From: OCS116 sp051531935
GTDB lineage: Bacteria > Pseudomonadota > Alphaproteobacteria > Rhizobiales > OSC116
Assembly (NCBI GenBank): GCA_051531935.1
Contig: JAOPTR010000001.1
Location: 62,001-126,000, forward strand
Reading direction: 5' to 3'
Length of the DNA: 64,000 bases
Under the pieces are notes generated by a model that saw only the letters and a program-made list of their open reading frames with translations, was not told where the DNA came from and searched no databases. Shown one piece after another: positions 17,636-25,832 of this stretch (position 1 is its first letter; every line of letters begins with the position of its first letter). The position numbers were made by a program, and so were the translations under genes.

Positions 17636-18517
17636 TTATTCATAAGCAAAAGGGGCTTTCTTTAAGCTTTCAAATTGTGCTTTATCATGCTGCACCCATA
17701 ATTGTGCTCCCGTTTGTTCTAACAGGCCTTCCACCAGTTCAAACGATTGCTTGGTCTGCTCAACATTATAATTCCAAACAGGCATAGAATGGTCATGCAC
17801 AGCCGTAGTCGATGTATATAAATCGCCACTTAACACAACAGGTTTTGTATCAGTTAAATTAACAAATAATACCTGATGCCCAATCGTATGGCCTGGGGTT
17901 GAAACAATCACCACACTGCCATCCCCAAATACATCATAATGCCCATTAAGCTTCTGCGCCTTGTCTTTCAAATGTCCATAATCAGCAATTGCAAACGATG
18001 CGCTTGCCGCATTTTCGCCAAATGCAAAATCATATTCATTTTCTTGCACAAGCCATTTCGCATTGTTAAATAATTTTGCATTCCCTGTATGGTCGCTGTG
18101 TAAATGTGAAAAACCTAGCAACCCAATATCATCTGGCGAAACCTCTAATTCTGCCAATTGTGCGGCCAAGGTCTTTTTCAAATTCATTAAAAACAAACCG
18201 CCAGAAATTTCGACCCCATCAACCGCATCAGCCACCATGTCAGGTAAGCCAGCGTCCCATAAAAAATAACCGCTCGGATGGCTAATCAAATAGCAAGCAT
18301 TCACTAGCTGTATCACCGAACCTTTTGCTAAATTTGCGCTCATCACGCTGCCATCTCTTAATTCCATCGCGCCGCAATCCAATACGTATAATTTTAACGG
18401 CACTTTGTTTTGGCTCTGAATTTGGCTAAGCTCAATATCTGCCGCCAACACCACGTTGCCATTCAACATAGTCATGCTCAAAAGCGCTGCTGCAGCAATT
18501 TTATTAAATATCTTCAT
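17636..18517 (-). CDS. exported metallo-beta-lactamase-fold hydrolase (AHL-lactonase-like), copy 2
   Basis: A 293-aa paralogue of the downstream MBL gene. Shared stretches include FGDGSVVI-STPGHT-GHQVLFV and LWVQHDK-QF. It has its own signal peptide (MKIFNKIAAAALLSMTM, cleavage near VLA-A) and the zinc motif SHLHSDHTGN. The first gene of the pair, it is transcribed divergently from a LysR regulator that is probably its controller. The substrate could be a lactone, a thioester or another ester; sequence alone does not decide. Confidence 0.8.
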   Translation of the reverse strand: MKIFNKIAAAALLSMTMLNGNVVLAADIELSQIQSQNKVPLKLYVLDCGAMELRDGSVMSANLAKGSVIQLVNACYLISHPSGYFLWDAGLPDMVADAVDGVEISGGLFLMNLKKTLAAQLAELEVSPDDIGLLGFSHLHSDHTGNAKLFNNAKWLVQENEYDFAFGENAASASFAIADYGHLKDKAQKLNGHYDVFGDGSVVIVSTPGHTIGHQVLFVNLTDTKPVVLSGDLYTSTTAVHDHSMPVWNYNVEQTKQSFELVEGLLEQTGAQLWVQHDKAQFESLKKAPFAYE

Positions 18518-18597
18518 TTATTTCTCTTTTCAATTTTACTTGTTTTTTACAAAAAGCAAGCTATCATATCAAAAATAGAACAAATATAGTGACTTTA

Positions 18598-18612
18598 GAG
18601 ACCTTAAGTCTC
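18598..18612. promoter_or_regulatory. candidate LysR operator between MBL copy 2 and the LysR gene
   Basis: GAGAC-CTTAA-GTCTC, a 5-5-5 dyad within a T-N11-A-like frame, ends 14 bp before the LysR start and sits in the 109-bp divergent gap. Near-repeats ATAGAACAAATAT and ATGGAACAATAT flank it. It is assigned by position. Confidence 0.5.
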
Positions 18613-18626
18613 AAATATGGAACAAT

Positions 18627-19523
18627 ATGAAAATTTGGAACTATAACGACATTGCGATTTTTATAAACGTAGCCCAAGAAAACAGCTTCACAGCTGCTGC
18701 CAAAAAAATTGGCCTACCCAAAAGCACAGTCAGCCGTCGCATCAGCCAGCTAGAGGATGATCTTAAAATAAGATTGCTCGAACGCACTTCACGTAAACTC
18801 ACGCTCACTGCACAAGGCAAAAAACTCTACCTCGAAAATAAACAGTTATTCGAATTTTTAAATGAAAACCTGCGCCAACTTGTCGATAATAATAATGATA
18901 TGTCAGGTACCATTAAAATCACCTCACCCATATTATTGGCCGATAGCTTGCTCAATAAAATGCTCATAGATTTTCAAACAATTCACCCCAAAATAGAATT
19001 CAACCTGCACACGTCAGATGAAGTCCAAGACCTGCTTTTCGATGAGTTTGATTTGGCGGTCAGGGTCGGGCCTCTCACAGACTCTCAATTTATTTGTCAA
19101 AAATTATGGCAGCCCAAATTGGTTCTGTGCGCATCACCAACCTATTTGTCAAAAAACACGGTCAATACGCCCGAGGATATTCTCAACCAAAGCTTCATCA
19201 TCGGCAGTCGTGAGCATATGCACCTCAGCTTCAGGCATAAAACCACTCATAAAATTAGTAATATAGCCATTCGAGGCAAGCAATATTCAAACAATATGGC
19301 GTTTAACTTGCAAGCCATGATTAGCCATAAAGGCATTTCTGGAATGCCCAAATTCTACGTGCAAGCAGCATTAGACCGAGGCGATCTGGTCGAAATTCTA
19401 CCCGACTATGAGTTTATTTATGAAAAGGAATTCTTTGCCGTATACCCAAGCAAACGCCATTTATCCAAAAAGCTGTCGACGCTTATTAAATATTTAAAAC
19501 AAGAATTCTCCAAAATCGAGTGA
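18627..19523 (+). CDS. LysR-family regulator (CrgA/AaeR-like)
   Basis: A 298-aa LysR-type regulator. The winged helix covers residues 5-65 (NSFTAAAKKIGLPKSTVSRRISQLEDDL, LLERTSRKLTLTAQG) and is followed by the two-lobed effector domain. The 'SFTAAAKKIGLPKSTVSRRI' form is typical of the CrgA/AaeR/DsdC-like group. It is divergent from the two exported MBL hydrolases, which are its likely targets; the effector is unknown. The stop abuts the stop of the converging RidA gene with no spacer. Confidence 0.88.
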   Translation: MKIWNYNDIAIFINVAQENSFTAAAKKIGLPKSTVSRRISQLEDDLKIRLLERTSRKLTLTAQGKKLYLENKQLFEFLNENLRQLVDNNNDMSGTIKITSPILLADSLLNKMLIDFQTIHPKIEFNLHTSDEVQDLLFDEFDLAVRVGPLTDSQFICQKLWQPKLVLCASPTYLSKNTVNTPEDILNQSFIIGSREHMHLSFRHKTTHKISNIAIRGKQYSNNMAFNLQAMISHKGISGMPKFYVQAALDRGDLVEILPDYEFIYEKEFFAVYPSKRHLSKKLSTLIKYLKQEFSKIE

Positions 19524-19904
19524 CTAGCCTTTAAATGTCGTCACTTCAATTTCAACTTTCATGTCGTCTGTCACCAAATCGGCAATCACCATCATGGCAG
19601 CAGGGCGAATGTCGCCAAAATATTGGCCTAAAATCTCAAAACATTCTTCAACATATTCCTGCTTCGTAACCACATAATTCACCCGCACCACATCTGCCAA
19701 GGTCGCATCGGTTTTTTCCAGTGTTTCATTTATAGTTTTAAAGCAATTGTGAATTTGCTCTGCTAGGCTTTCAGGCATGGTCATTGTTGTATAGTCATAA
19801 CCCGTTGTACCTGATACAAAAACCCAGTCGCCTTGTGCAACAGCACGGCTATAGCCTGCCTTTTTTTCCATAGGCGAGCCTGTTGAAATTAATTTCTTTG
19901 TCAT
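19524..19904 (-). CDS. RidA/YjgF-family protein
   Basis: A 126-aa protein of the Rid superfamily, trimeric enzymes of which RidA hydrolyses reactive 2-aminoacrylate/imine intermediates of PLP enzymes. The start is ATG 19904 (MTKKLISTGSPMEKKAGYSRA): AAGGGG lies just ahead, and an upstream in-frame extension would overlap the thymidine kinase gene. Only part of the RidA signature is visible, and the usual catalytic Arg context (R in the 'NRP/VR' strand) appears as DVVRVNYVV. It may belong to a Rid subgroup other than canonical RidA. It is 22 bp after tdk. Confidence 0.85.
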   Translation of the reverse strand: MTKKLISTGSPMEKKAGYSRAVAQGDWVFVSGTTGYDYTTMTMPESLAEQIHNCFKTINETLEKTDATLADVVRVNYVVTKQEYVEECFEILGQYFGDIRPAAMMVIADLVTDDMKVEIEVTTFKG

Positions 19905-19926
19905 CGTTTTTCCCCTTAAAATAATA

Positions 19927-20508
19927 CTAAGCTGTAGGTTTCTTTTCCACCCAATGTCGGCGACAAACCGATTCATAAGACTCTTGTCCACCAATCACCA
20001 CTTGTTCACCTTCAACAATCGGCACGCCATTGCCATCAAGCCGCAATACCATAGATGCCTTACGACCGCACCAACAAATGGTTTTAATTTCGCGCAAGTT
20101 ATCGGCAATTGCAAGCAATACAGCCGACCCAGGAAATAACTTACCCTGAAAATCAGTCCGCAAACCGTAACACATAACAGGTATTTTAAGCTCATCCGCC
20201 ACATTGGCTAATTGCCAAACTTGCGTTTCACTTAAAAATTGCGCTTCATCAACCAAAATACAGTCAATTTTTTCGCCCTCTTGTTGGGCTTTCATATCTT
20301 CAAAAAGGTTGGTATCAGCGTCATATGTTTTGGCTTTGCTGTCCAGCCCAATGCGCGAGGCAATGTTACCAACACCAGCACGGTCATCAAATGCGGCGGT
20401 ATAAAGCTCTACATTCATACCGCGTTCACGGTAATTATACGCAGCTTGTAATAAACTGGTCGATTTACCCGCATTCATTGCACTAAAACTAAAATATAAC
20501 TTTGCCAC
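19927..20508 (-). CDS. tdk: thymidine kinase (GTG start)
   Basis: Phosphorylates thymidine to dTMP with ATP in the salvage pathway. The 194-aa sequence has the P-loop SAMNAGKST near residue 10, Walker B CILVDEAQFL with the catalytic Glu, and the structural zinc cysteines in CWCGRK and the C-terminal CRRHW. The start is GTG 20508 (VAKLYFSFSAMNAGKS) with AGAGG seven bases upstream; the 30-codon upstream extension has no family similarity. It lies between an EamA gene (52 bp) and the RidA gene (22 bp) on the same strand. Confidence 0.95.
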   Translation of the reverse strand: MAKLYFSFSAMNAGKSTSLLQAAYNYRERGMNVELYTAAFDDRAGVGNIASRIGLDSKAKTYDADTNLFEDMKAQQEGEKIDCILVDEAQFLSETQVWQLANVADELKIPVMCYGLRTDFQGKLFPGSAVLLAIADNLREIKTICWCGRKASMVLRLDGNGVPIVEGEQVVIGGQESYESVCRRHWVEKKPTA

Positions 20509-20560
20509 TATTGCCTCTTTTCTCGTTGATATATGAATACACCGAGTCGGCAATCCTTGG

Positions 20561-21454
20561 CTAGGCTTTCGCAGCTCTTGTGAATATCTTATCGCCAATA
20601 TTCACCATCAATGCGGCTAGTAATACCAAAATAATACCACCAATTTGAACCATAGATAGGTTTTGCGCATAAAATACATAATCCACAACAATCGCCACCA
20701 CAGGGTAAATAAATACCAAAACCGAAATTATCGAAACATCTAACTTAGCAAATGCCCGGTACATAATAATATACATAATAAAAGTGTTGAAGAAGCCCAA
20801 CGCCAAAATATTCAACCATTGATAGTTAGAAATGGCTAAATTCATAAAATCCACAAACGGCCATAATAGTAAAATCCCAAGGCTAATTTGCACAAATGCC
20901 ACCAGTTCAGATTTCACATTTTTAACTTTTTTCACAATTAATGTCGCCACAGCATATAAAAAACCTGCTGCCAACGCCATCAGCATACCCAAAAACTCAT
21001 CGTTAGAAAAACTAATCTGCGACCAGTCCAATTCGATAATCAACAACAGCCCAATAAATGCCAATAAAAGCCAAATTATCTTGCTATATTTAATCTTCTC
21101 TCTAAAAAATATAGCATTCAATATCAGTAAAAAAAACGGCTGAAAATGATAAGTCACCGTGCTAATAGATATCGACGCATAGGTAAATGATGAGAATAAA
21201 AATATCCAATTGGCAATTAACGCTGCGCCGCCCAATAAAATATAAAGCATGTTTTTGCTCAACAGCATTTCGGCGGTCAACAGGCCGCGCCACCAACAAT
21301 AAGCACCCAATAAAGCAGCACCAAAAACACACCTAAAAAACACCACTGTAAACGGGTCTTGCCCACTTTCAAATACAAACAAGCCAATAAAGCCCGAAAG
21401 CACCATGGCGATGGTCATTTCCAAAACGCCACTATTTGATTTTTCTTTTTGCAT
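20561..21454 (-). CDS. DMT-superfamily transporter (EamA type)
   Basis: A 297-aa membrane protein with about ten helices in two EamA repeats (MTIAMVLSGFIGLFVFESGQ near the N-terminus; VFIYPVVAIVVDYVFY near the C-terminus). The substrate is unknown. It is first in a run with tdk and ridA and divergent from a GcvA-like LysR gene, which could regulate it. GAGG precedes the ATG. It is clearly different in sequence from the EamA gene at 11073-11960, so it is not a recent duplicate. Confidence 0.87.
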   Translation of the reverse strand: MQKEKSNSGVLEMTIAMVLSGFIGLFVFESGQDPFTVVFFRCVFGAALLGAYCWWRGLLTAEMLLSKNMLYILLGGAALIANWIFLFSSFTYASISISTVTYHFQPFFLLILNAIFFREKIKYSKIIWLLLAFIGLLLIIELDWSQISFSNDEFLGMLMALAAGFLYAVATLIVKKVKNVKSELVAFVQISLGILLLWPFVDFMNLAISNYQWLNILALGFFNTFIMYIIMYRAFAKLDVSIISVLVFIYPVVAIVVDYVFYAQNLSMVQIGGIILVLLAALMVNIGDKIFTRAAKA

Positions 21455-21568
21455 CTTTTAATCCTCAATAATTTGAATATTTATAATTTTGAGCAAGCTA
21501 CAAAAATTAACTGGAATAATAAATTTAGAAATTATAACATAGCATTAGTTTTACTAATGGTGATTTTT

Positions 21569-22477
21569 ATGAATTTCAATCAACTACCCCCATTAAACAG
21601 CCTAATTGCGTTCGAGGCAACTGCAAGGTTAGGCAATATTGCCAATGCAGCCAAAGAACTGGGGGTATCGCCCTCTGCCGTGTCACAGCAAATCGCCAAG
21701 CTCGAAAATCACCTAGAAATTTCTCTTTTTACCCGCAACACCAATGTCATCAACATCACGCAACAAGGGTTAAGCTATCATCATCAAATCAATGATGCGT
21801 TCTTACAAATCCAAAACGCCACACAAACCTTGCAAAAAACCAATCAGAAGCAAGTTTTACGCATCACAACTTTTGCGTCCTTCGCAACCTATTGGTTATT
21901 ACCGCGTCTACCGCTGTTTAATGAACAGCATCCCGATGTACAAATAGAGATTATCACCAATTCCCAACTGCAAGATTTAGAAAATGAAAATATCGACATC
22001 GGCATTCGTTTTGGCTTTGGAGAATACTCAAAATATCAAAGTCATCAATTTTTAAAAGACACCGTCACTCCCGTTGCCACACCTGAAATTGCAGCGCAAA
22101 TCACTCAATTGCAGCACCTTAAAAACCACACACTTTTTAAAAGTGTCGGCATGCAAAACCATTACGAAAATACCTGGGAATTTTGGCTCAACACCAAAGG
22201 CTTCACCACCGCAGAAATCAATCAACTTAAGTTTCAATCATTTTCAGATGGTAATTTAAACATAGCAGCTGCGCTAAATGGACAGGGTGTCTACTTAGCG
22301 CATTATGCTTATGTAAAGGACCTCATCGCTCAAAAGCGTTTGGTCAACATATTTGGTGGCTGGCTAGCTTCAGATTTTGGTTTTTACGTCATTCAATCCA
22401 AATACGCGGCTTACAATCCAGTGGCGCAAAAATTCTACCACTGGCTTATAAAACAAGGTGAGTTATTCGATGGCTAA
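21569..22477 (+). CDS. LysR-family regulator (GcvA-like)
   Basis: A 302-aa LysR protein that opens MNFNQLPPLNSLIAFEATARLGN, the form usual for the GcvA group, with helix-turn-helix ELGVSPSAVSQQIAKLE and a C-terminal effector domain. The start is ATG 21569, supported by GGTGA six bases ahead; in-frame upstream methionines would add 40 residues not typical of the family. It is divergent from the EamA-tdk-ridA run. Its stop overlaps the stop of the converging zinc-ribbon gene. Target and effector unknown. Confidence 0.87.
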   Translation: MNFNQLPPLNSLIAFEATARLGNIANAAKELGVSPSAVSQQIAKLENHLEISLFTRNTNVINITQQGLSYHHQINDAFLQIQNATQTLQKTNQKQVLRITTFASFATYWLLPRLPLFNEQHPDVQIEIITNSQLQDLENENIDIGIRFGFGEYSKYQSHQFLKDTVTPVATPEIAAQITQLQHLKNHTLFKSVGMQNHYENTWEFWLNTKGFTTAEINQLKFQSFSDGNLNIAAALNGQGVYLAHYAYVKDLIAQKRLVNIFGGWLASDFGFYVIQSKYAAYNPVAQKFYHWLIKQGELFDG

Positions 22478-22749
22478 TGCGCCAAAAACAACCGCTCAAA
22501 AAAGTTCGGTTTTTTCCGAGCCGATACGGCAATATCAACAGCCGTAGAGCATTCTGGGCAGGGCATTATTTCTTTAATTTCAATTTTGCACAAATGGCAA
22601 CCAAAGGAAACGCGCGTATATCCCCCGCGAGAGAAATAACGGTTCATCCGCACTTTACCAGAGTTACAATGCTTACACAGACACTTCTCGCTAGAGATTG
22701 CATGTCCACATGCGCTGCAGTCTACCGACCATTTTTCTTGAAATTCCAT
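22474..22749 (-). CDS. small multi-CxxC zinc-ribbon protein, unknown
   Basis: A 91-aa cytoplasmic protein with four CxxC knuckles in order, CSAC, CKHC, CHLC and CPEC, enough for two zinc ribbons, and a basic C-terminus (ARKKPNFFERLFLAH). No specific family recognised. The start is ATG 22749 (MEFQEKWSVDCSACG); a longer reading from upstream adds a hydrophobic stretch without support. The stop overlaps that of the converging LysR gene by 4 bp. It could be nucleic-acid binding or a metal-site adaptor; nothing decides. Confidence 0.7.
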   Translation of the reverse strand: MEFQEKWSVDCSACGHAISSEKCLCKHCNSGKVRMNRYFSRGGYTRVSFGCHLCKIEIKEIMPCPECSTAVDIAVSARKKPNFFERLFLAH

Positions 22750-22858
22750 AATACACCCACTCAAAACTATAGGTGTAGAATAACATTTAAAAAGCAGACA
22801 AAAAATTGACAAATAGTCCTTGCCAATTGGTATTTAAACTATAGTTATGTTCAGTAGA

Positions 22859-23725
22859 CTATTGGCTAAACATATTGCATAATTTGGCAAATATTTCGTG
22901 TTTATGAGTGGTTTTACGCCACACTAATGCAATAGAACGCTTAGGTGGATTTTTCTTAAACTTAATATATTTAAGCCCATCATTATCTTGTTTTGCCAGT
23001 GCAGGCATTAAAGTAATCCCTCCCCCAATGCGCACCATTTGGCGCAACGTCTCAAGGCTTGTGGCTCTAAATTCCTGCGCTTCATTCGCGCCTGTTAGGC
23101 TGCAGACATCAAGCGCATTTTGGCGCATGCAATGGCCTTCTTCTAACAATAAAAGCTTCATATCCTGCAATTCAGAAAGCTCGATTGATGCCTTATTCGC
23201 TAATTTATGGTCTTCGGATACCGCCAAATAAAATTCATCTTCAAACAATGGCTCATAAGTCAAGTTATCTGCATCAATTGGCAACGCCATCAATGCACAA
23301 TCAATCTCGCCTTTTTGCAGTTTTTCAATCAGTATATCAGTTTTTTCTTCAACCAATAACAAATGAATATCGGGCATTTCTTGCATAATTTTAGGCGCAA
23401 TATGTGGCAAATAATAAGGTGCCAAAGTCGGGAAAGCCCCCAATTTCAATTCACCAGTAAATATATCAGTCGCGCCACTTGCAAATTGCTTTAAATCGTT
23501 AGCTTGTTGCAAAATCATCCGCGCGCGCATGGTAATTTTTGTACCCATCGGGGTAATCAACACCTGTTTATTATTGCGCTCAAACAAGGTTACGCCAAGC
23601 TCTTCTTCTAGCTTTTTTAGCTGCATGCTCAACGCAGGTTGGCTTACATTGCAATGCGCAGCCGCTTTGCCAAAATGCTTAAATTGGGCAACCGCCACCA
23701 GATATTCTAATTCACGTAAATTCAT
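22859..23725 (-). CDS. oxyR: hydrogen-peroxide-sensing LysR regulator OxyR
   Basis: A 288-aa LysR protein. The helix-turn-helix (HFGKAAAHCNVSQPALSMQLKKLEEEL) is followed by an effector domain with GHCMRQNALDVC. The two cysteines fall at residues 199 and 208, the positions of the peroxide-sensing disulfide of E. coli OxyR. It therefore should activate peroxide-defence genes on oxidation. No katG or ahpC is adjacent; the divergent genes are a short EthD-like protein and a rubredoxin-MBL hydrolase, and an inverted repeat lies between. Confidence 0.93.
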   Translation of the reverse strand: MNLRELEYLVAVAQFKHFGKAAAHCNVSQPALSMQLKKLEEELGVTLFERNNKQVLITPMGTKITMRARMILQQANDLKQFASGATDIFTGELKLGAFPTLAPYYLPHIAPKIMQEMPDIHLLLVEEKTDILIEKLQKGEIDCALMALPIDADNLTYEPLFEDEFYLAVSEDHKLANKASIELSELQDMKLLLLEEGHCMRQNALDVCSLTGANEAQEFRATSLETLRQMVRIGGGITLMPALAKQDNDGLKYIKFKKNPPKRSIALVWRKTTHKHEIFAKLCNMFSQ

Positions 23726-23732
23726 GCTATAA

Positions 23733-23756
23733 TTTTATCTTATTGTAATGATAAAA
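23733..23756. promoter_or_regulatory. candidate OxyR/LysR operator
   Basis: TTTTATC-N10-GATAAAA, a perfect 7-bp inverted repeat starting 8 bp upstream of the oxyR start in the divergent gap. It fits the LysR T-N11-A pattern and the autoregulatory position. A second TTATC run follows at about 23771. Confidence 0.5.
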
Positions 23757-23851
23757 ACAATATATTTTTCTTATCGAACATATTTATCTATCTTCATCCC
23801 AACAAATCACAGTGGCAAACCCACAGGCCACATATAAAAGGATGGAATATC

Positions 23852-24001
23852 ATGACAAAAATAATTCAATTACTCTCGCCAAACCGTATTAAAAACCAAC
23901 AGATGACACGGCAGGAATATCAACAGCATATCGAACACTCACAATATCATATGCCAGCGTATTTAGCGCTTTCACGCCACATTTCAATCATCAATTTATA
24001 G
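23852..24001 (+). CDS. short EthD-like protein
   Basis: A 49-aa reading frame with GGATGGAA upstream. The sequence opens MTKIIQLLSPNRIKNQQMT and continues RQEYQQHIEHSQYHMP; it resembles the first half of EthD-like ferredoxin-fold proteins (about 100 aa, pattern 'MSREEFREYW...HGPL'). It ends at TAG 11 bp before the rubredoxin-MBL gene, whose ribosome site begins right at this stop, so the two are probably translated together. It could be a shortened functional peptide or a relic of a longer EthD gene; I see no remnant of the missing half. Confidence 0.5.
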   Translation: MTKIIQLLSPNRIKNQQMTRQEYQQHIEHSQYHMPAYLALSRHISIINL

Positions 24002-24012
24002 AGGCAAAATCA

Positions 24013-24810
24013 ATGACAAAATATACATGCAAAGCCTGCGGAGTTCAACAATCTAGCACCCATGCCAAACCAGACCACTGTCCAATCTGCGAGGATGACC
24101 GCCAAAATGTGCCAGACACAGGCCAAGAGTGGCTAATTTTACCAGAGCACCATAACAAACATCATGCAAACTGGACAAAAATCGAAGAGAATGTGCATTT
24201 ATTGCCCACAAGTTTCGATTGTGGCATTGGCCAAGATGCCTATTTAATCCAAACTCCAAATGGCAATTATCTATGGGATTGCGTGCCGTTGGTTAATGAT
24301 GAATGGGTCGATAAAATTCTAGCCATGGGCGGGCTCAAAGCCATTGTCATCTCGCATCCACATTTCTATTCCAATGCTGCTTGCTGGAGTGCCATTTTTG
24401 GCAACATCCCCATTTATATCCACCATGCAGACAAACATTGGGTGCAGGACTTGTCAGATAACATCCTATTTTGGCAAGGTGAAACATTGCGGCTCGAAAA
24501 TGAACTTACCATTATCAATTGTGGCGGTCATTTCGATGGCTCATGCGTATTGCATTGGAGCGGTGCGCAAGATGGTAAGGGCGTATTATTTGGTGCTGAC
24601 ACCGTCTACTCAGTCAATAATCAAGCCACATTCATGCACAGCTACCCAAATGTAATCCCACTCCCTGCCAACAAAGTAGCCACCATAGGCCAACGCCTGC
24701 AAAACCACACTTTCGACCGCCTATATGGCCCCTTCAAAGGCAACATCTTATCCAACGCCCAAAACATAGTCCACCACTGCATCAACCGCTATGTAAAGAC
24801 AGTCAGTTAA
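24013..24810 (+). CDS. rubredoxin-like zinc-ribbon fused to a metallo-beta-lactamase-fold protein
   Basis: A 265-aa protein. Residues 5-26 carry a CxxC-N13-CxxC knuckle (CKAC ... CPIC) like a rubredoxin or zinc ribbon; the rest has the MBL fold. The usual HxHxDH zinc motif is replaced by SHPHFYSNAACW, as in an MBL subgroup with His-Pro-His-Phe/Tyr; later NCGGHFDGSCVLHW and LFGADT take the place of the other ligands. Divergent from oxyR across a shared gap and coupled to the EthD-like gene, so an oxidative-stress or redox role is plausible. The reaction is not known. Confidence 0.78.
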   Translation: MTKYTCKACGVQQSSTHAKPDHCPICEDDRQNVPDTGQEWLILPEHHNKHHANWTKIEENVHLLPTSFDCGIGQDAYLIQTPNGNYLWDCVPLVNDEWVDKILAMGGLKAIVISHPHFYSNAACWSAIFGNIPIYIHHADKHWVQDLSDNILFWQGETLRLENELTIINCGGHFDGSCVLHWSGAQDGKGVLFGADTVYSVNNQATFMHSYPNVIPLPANKVATIGQRLQNHTFDRLYGPFKGNILSNAQNIVHHCINRYVKTVS

Positions 24811-24909
24811 TTAGCTGCAATAGACTAATTATTAGCAGTAAACATAAAGCACAGGCCAAATTTTAGCCATTTCCTAAAAAGTGTAAAATCAATACCTGTG
24901 GCACGTTTT

Positions 24910-25362
24910 CTAATCAACTTCGGGTGTTTTTTTAACTATAAAAGGACGGTACATAAAGAGGAGAATAAAAAACAATATAAATGGGACTACAACAAGAAAT
25001 CCAAGCCCTGCCATGACAATTACAAAAGTAAGAACACCGGTAAATTCACCATTCGTGAAGACTAACTTGTGCAGCCAATACTCCTCAGGAAAGCCAGATG
25101 CACATAATATTGCAACAGATATTCCAAATGAAATTAACAAAACAACCGCCAGCACAAGACCTTTTCCATCATGTCTTACCAAAGTTTCATAATTATTTTT
25201 CAAATCCAATGATCGGAAAACACATAAACCCAACATAAACACCAAAATGATAGTTGTAATAGCAATAGGGGTGTCAATATCTTTATAATTTGCAATTACA
25301 TAAATAACGTTCCCCAATACAAATATGATAATCAAAGCGAATAGTGTAAATATATTTTTCAT
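24910..25362 (-). CDS. small membrane protein, unknown
   Basis: A 150-aa protein with four hydrophobic segments, at about residues 3-25, 33-50, 72-90 and 112-138 (GVLTFVIVMAGLGFLVVVPFILF). No family recognised. It stands alone between the rubredoxin-MBL gene and the DOPA-dioxygenase-like gene. GAGAATGAC precedes the ATG, a weak ribosome site. A real gene is likely from its membrane-protein character and lack of competing frames. Confidence 0.55.
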   Translation of the reverse strand: MKNIFTLFALIIIFVLGNVIYVIANYKDIDTPIAITTIILVFMLGLCVFRSLDLKNNYETLVRHDGKGLVLAVVLLISFGISVAILCASGFPEEYWLHKLVFTNGEFTGVLTFVIVMAGLGFLVVVPFILFFILLFMYRPFIVKKTPEVD

Positions 25363-25445
25363 GTCATTCTCAAATTGTTTAATTTGATATACTTATATAG
25401 TAAATAAATCCAACAGCTTACATTACTCATTCTATAGTTAACCAC

Positions 25446-25781
25446 TCACCTAAATATACTTAAATTCAAATCAAGTCCCGCACCAAGCCAAATATCACGG
25501 TCACGGTGGTCGCGCAAATCATCACCCGTTTCAGGGTGCGAGAATATAATCAAGCCGTCTCTATTCAACACCAACCATGGCAATAATTGTTCAAATTGCG
25601 CAGGTGTCGCGCCCAATTGGCATGACCACATCGGATGAGGGCCAACATTTCTTTTATGCACTCGCCCCATGGCAACGCCAAATTTTAGTGCGGCAGCCTC
25701 ACATAGGCTGGTTGCTTTTTCTACGCTGCTGGCATCAAAATATACATGCACATGGTAGCTTCTAATTACATCTATTTCCAT
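25446..25781 (-). CDS. DOPA 4,5-dioxygenase-family protein
   Basis: A 111-aa protein with the family marks YHVHVYFD near the N-terminus, NVGPHPMWSCQ in the middle and FSHPETGDDLRDH near the end, supplying conserved histidines that bind Fe(II) in extradiol DOPA 4,5-dioxygenases (PF08883). Most bacterial members are uncharacterised; the fold is compact and the length is usual. Divergent from a GNAT gene 51 bp away. Ring cleavage of a catechol is the family's known reaction; the substrate here is unknown. Confidence 0.85.
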   Translation of the reverse strand: MEIDVIRSYHVHVYFDASSVEKATSLCEAAALKFGVAMGRVHKRNVGPHPMWSCQLGATPAQFEQLLPWLVLNRDGLIIFSHPETGDDLRDHRDRDIWLGAGLDLNLSIFR

Positions 25782-25832
25782 TTGTCTTTCCCACCTTTTA
25801 AGCTATCTTCATATTAATCAAGGAGCTAAATC

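Noticed and set aside
19905..19994. Longer RidA reading frame starting at 19994
   Set aside because: The extra 30 residues overlap the thymidine kinase gene, show no RidA similarity, and ATG 19904 has a good AAGGGG ribosome site.
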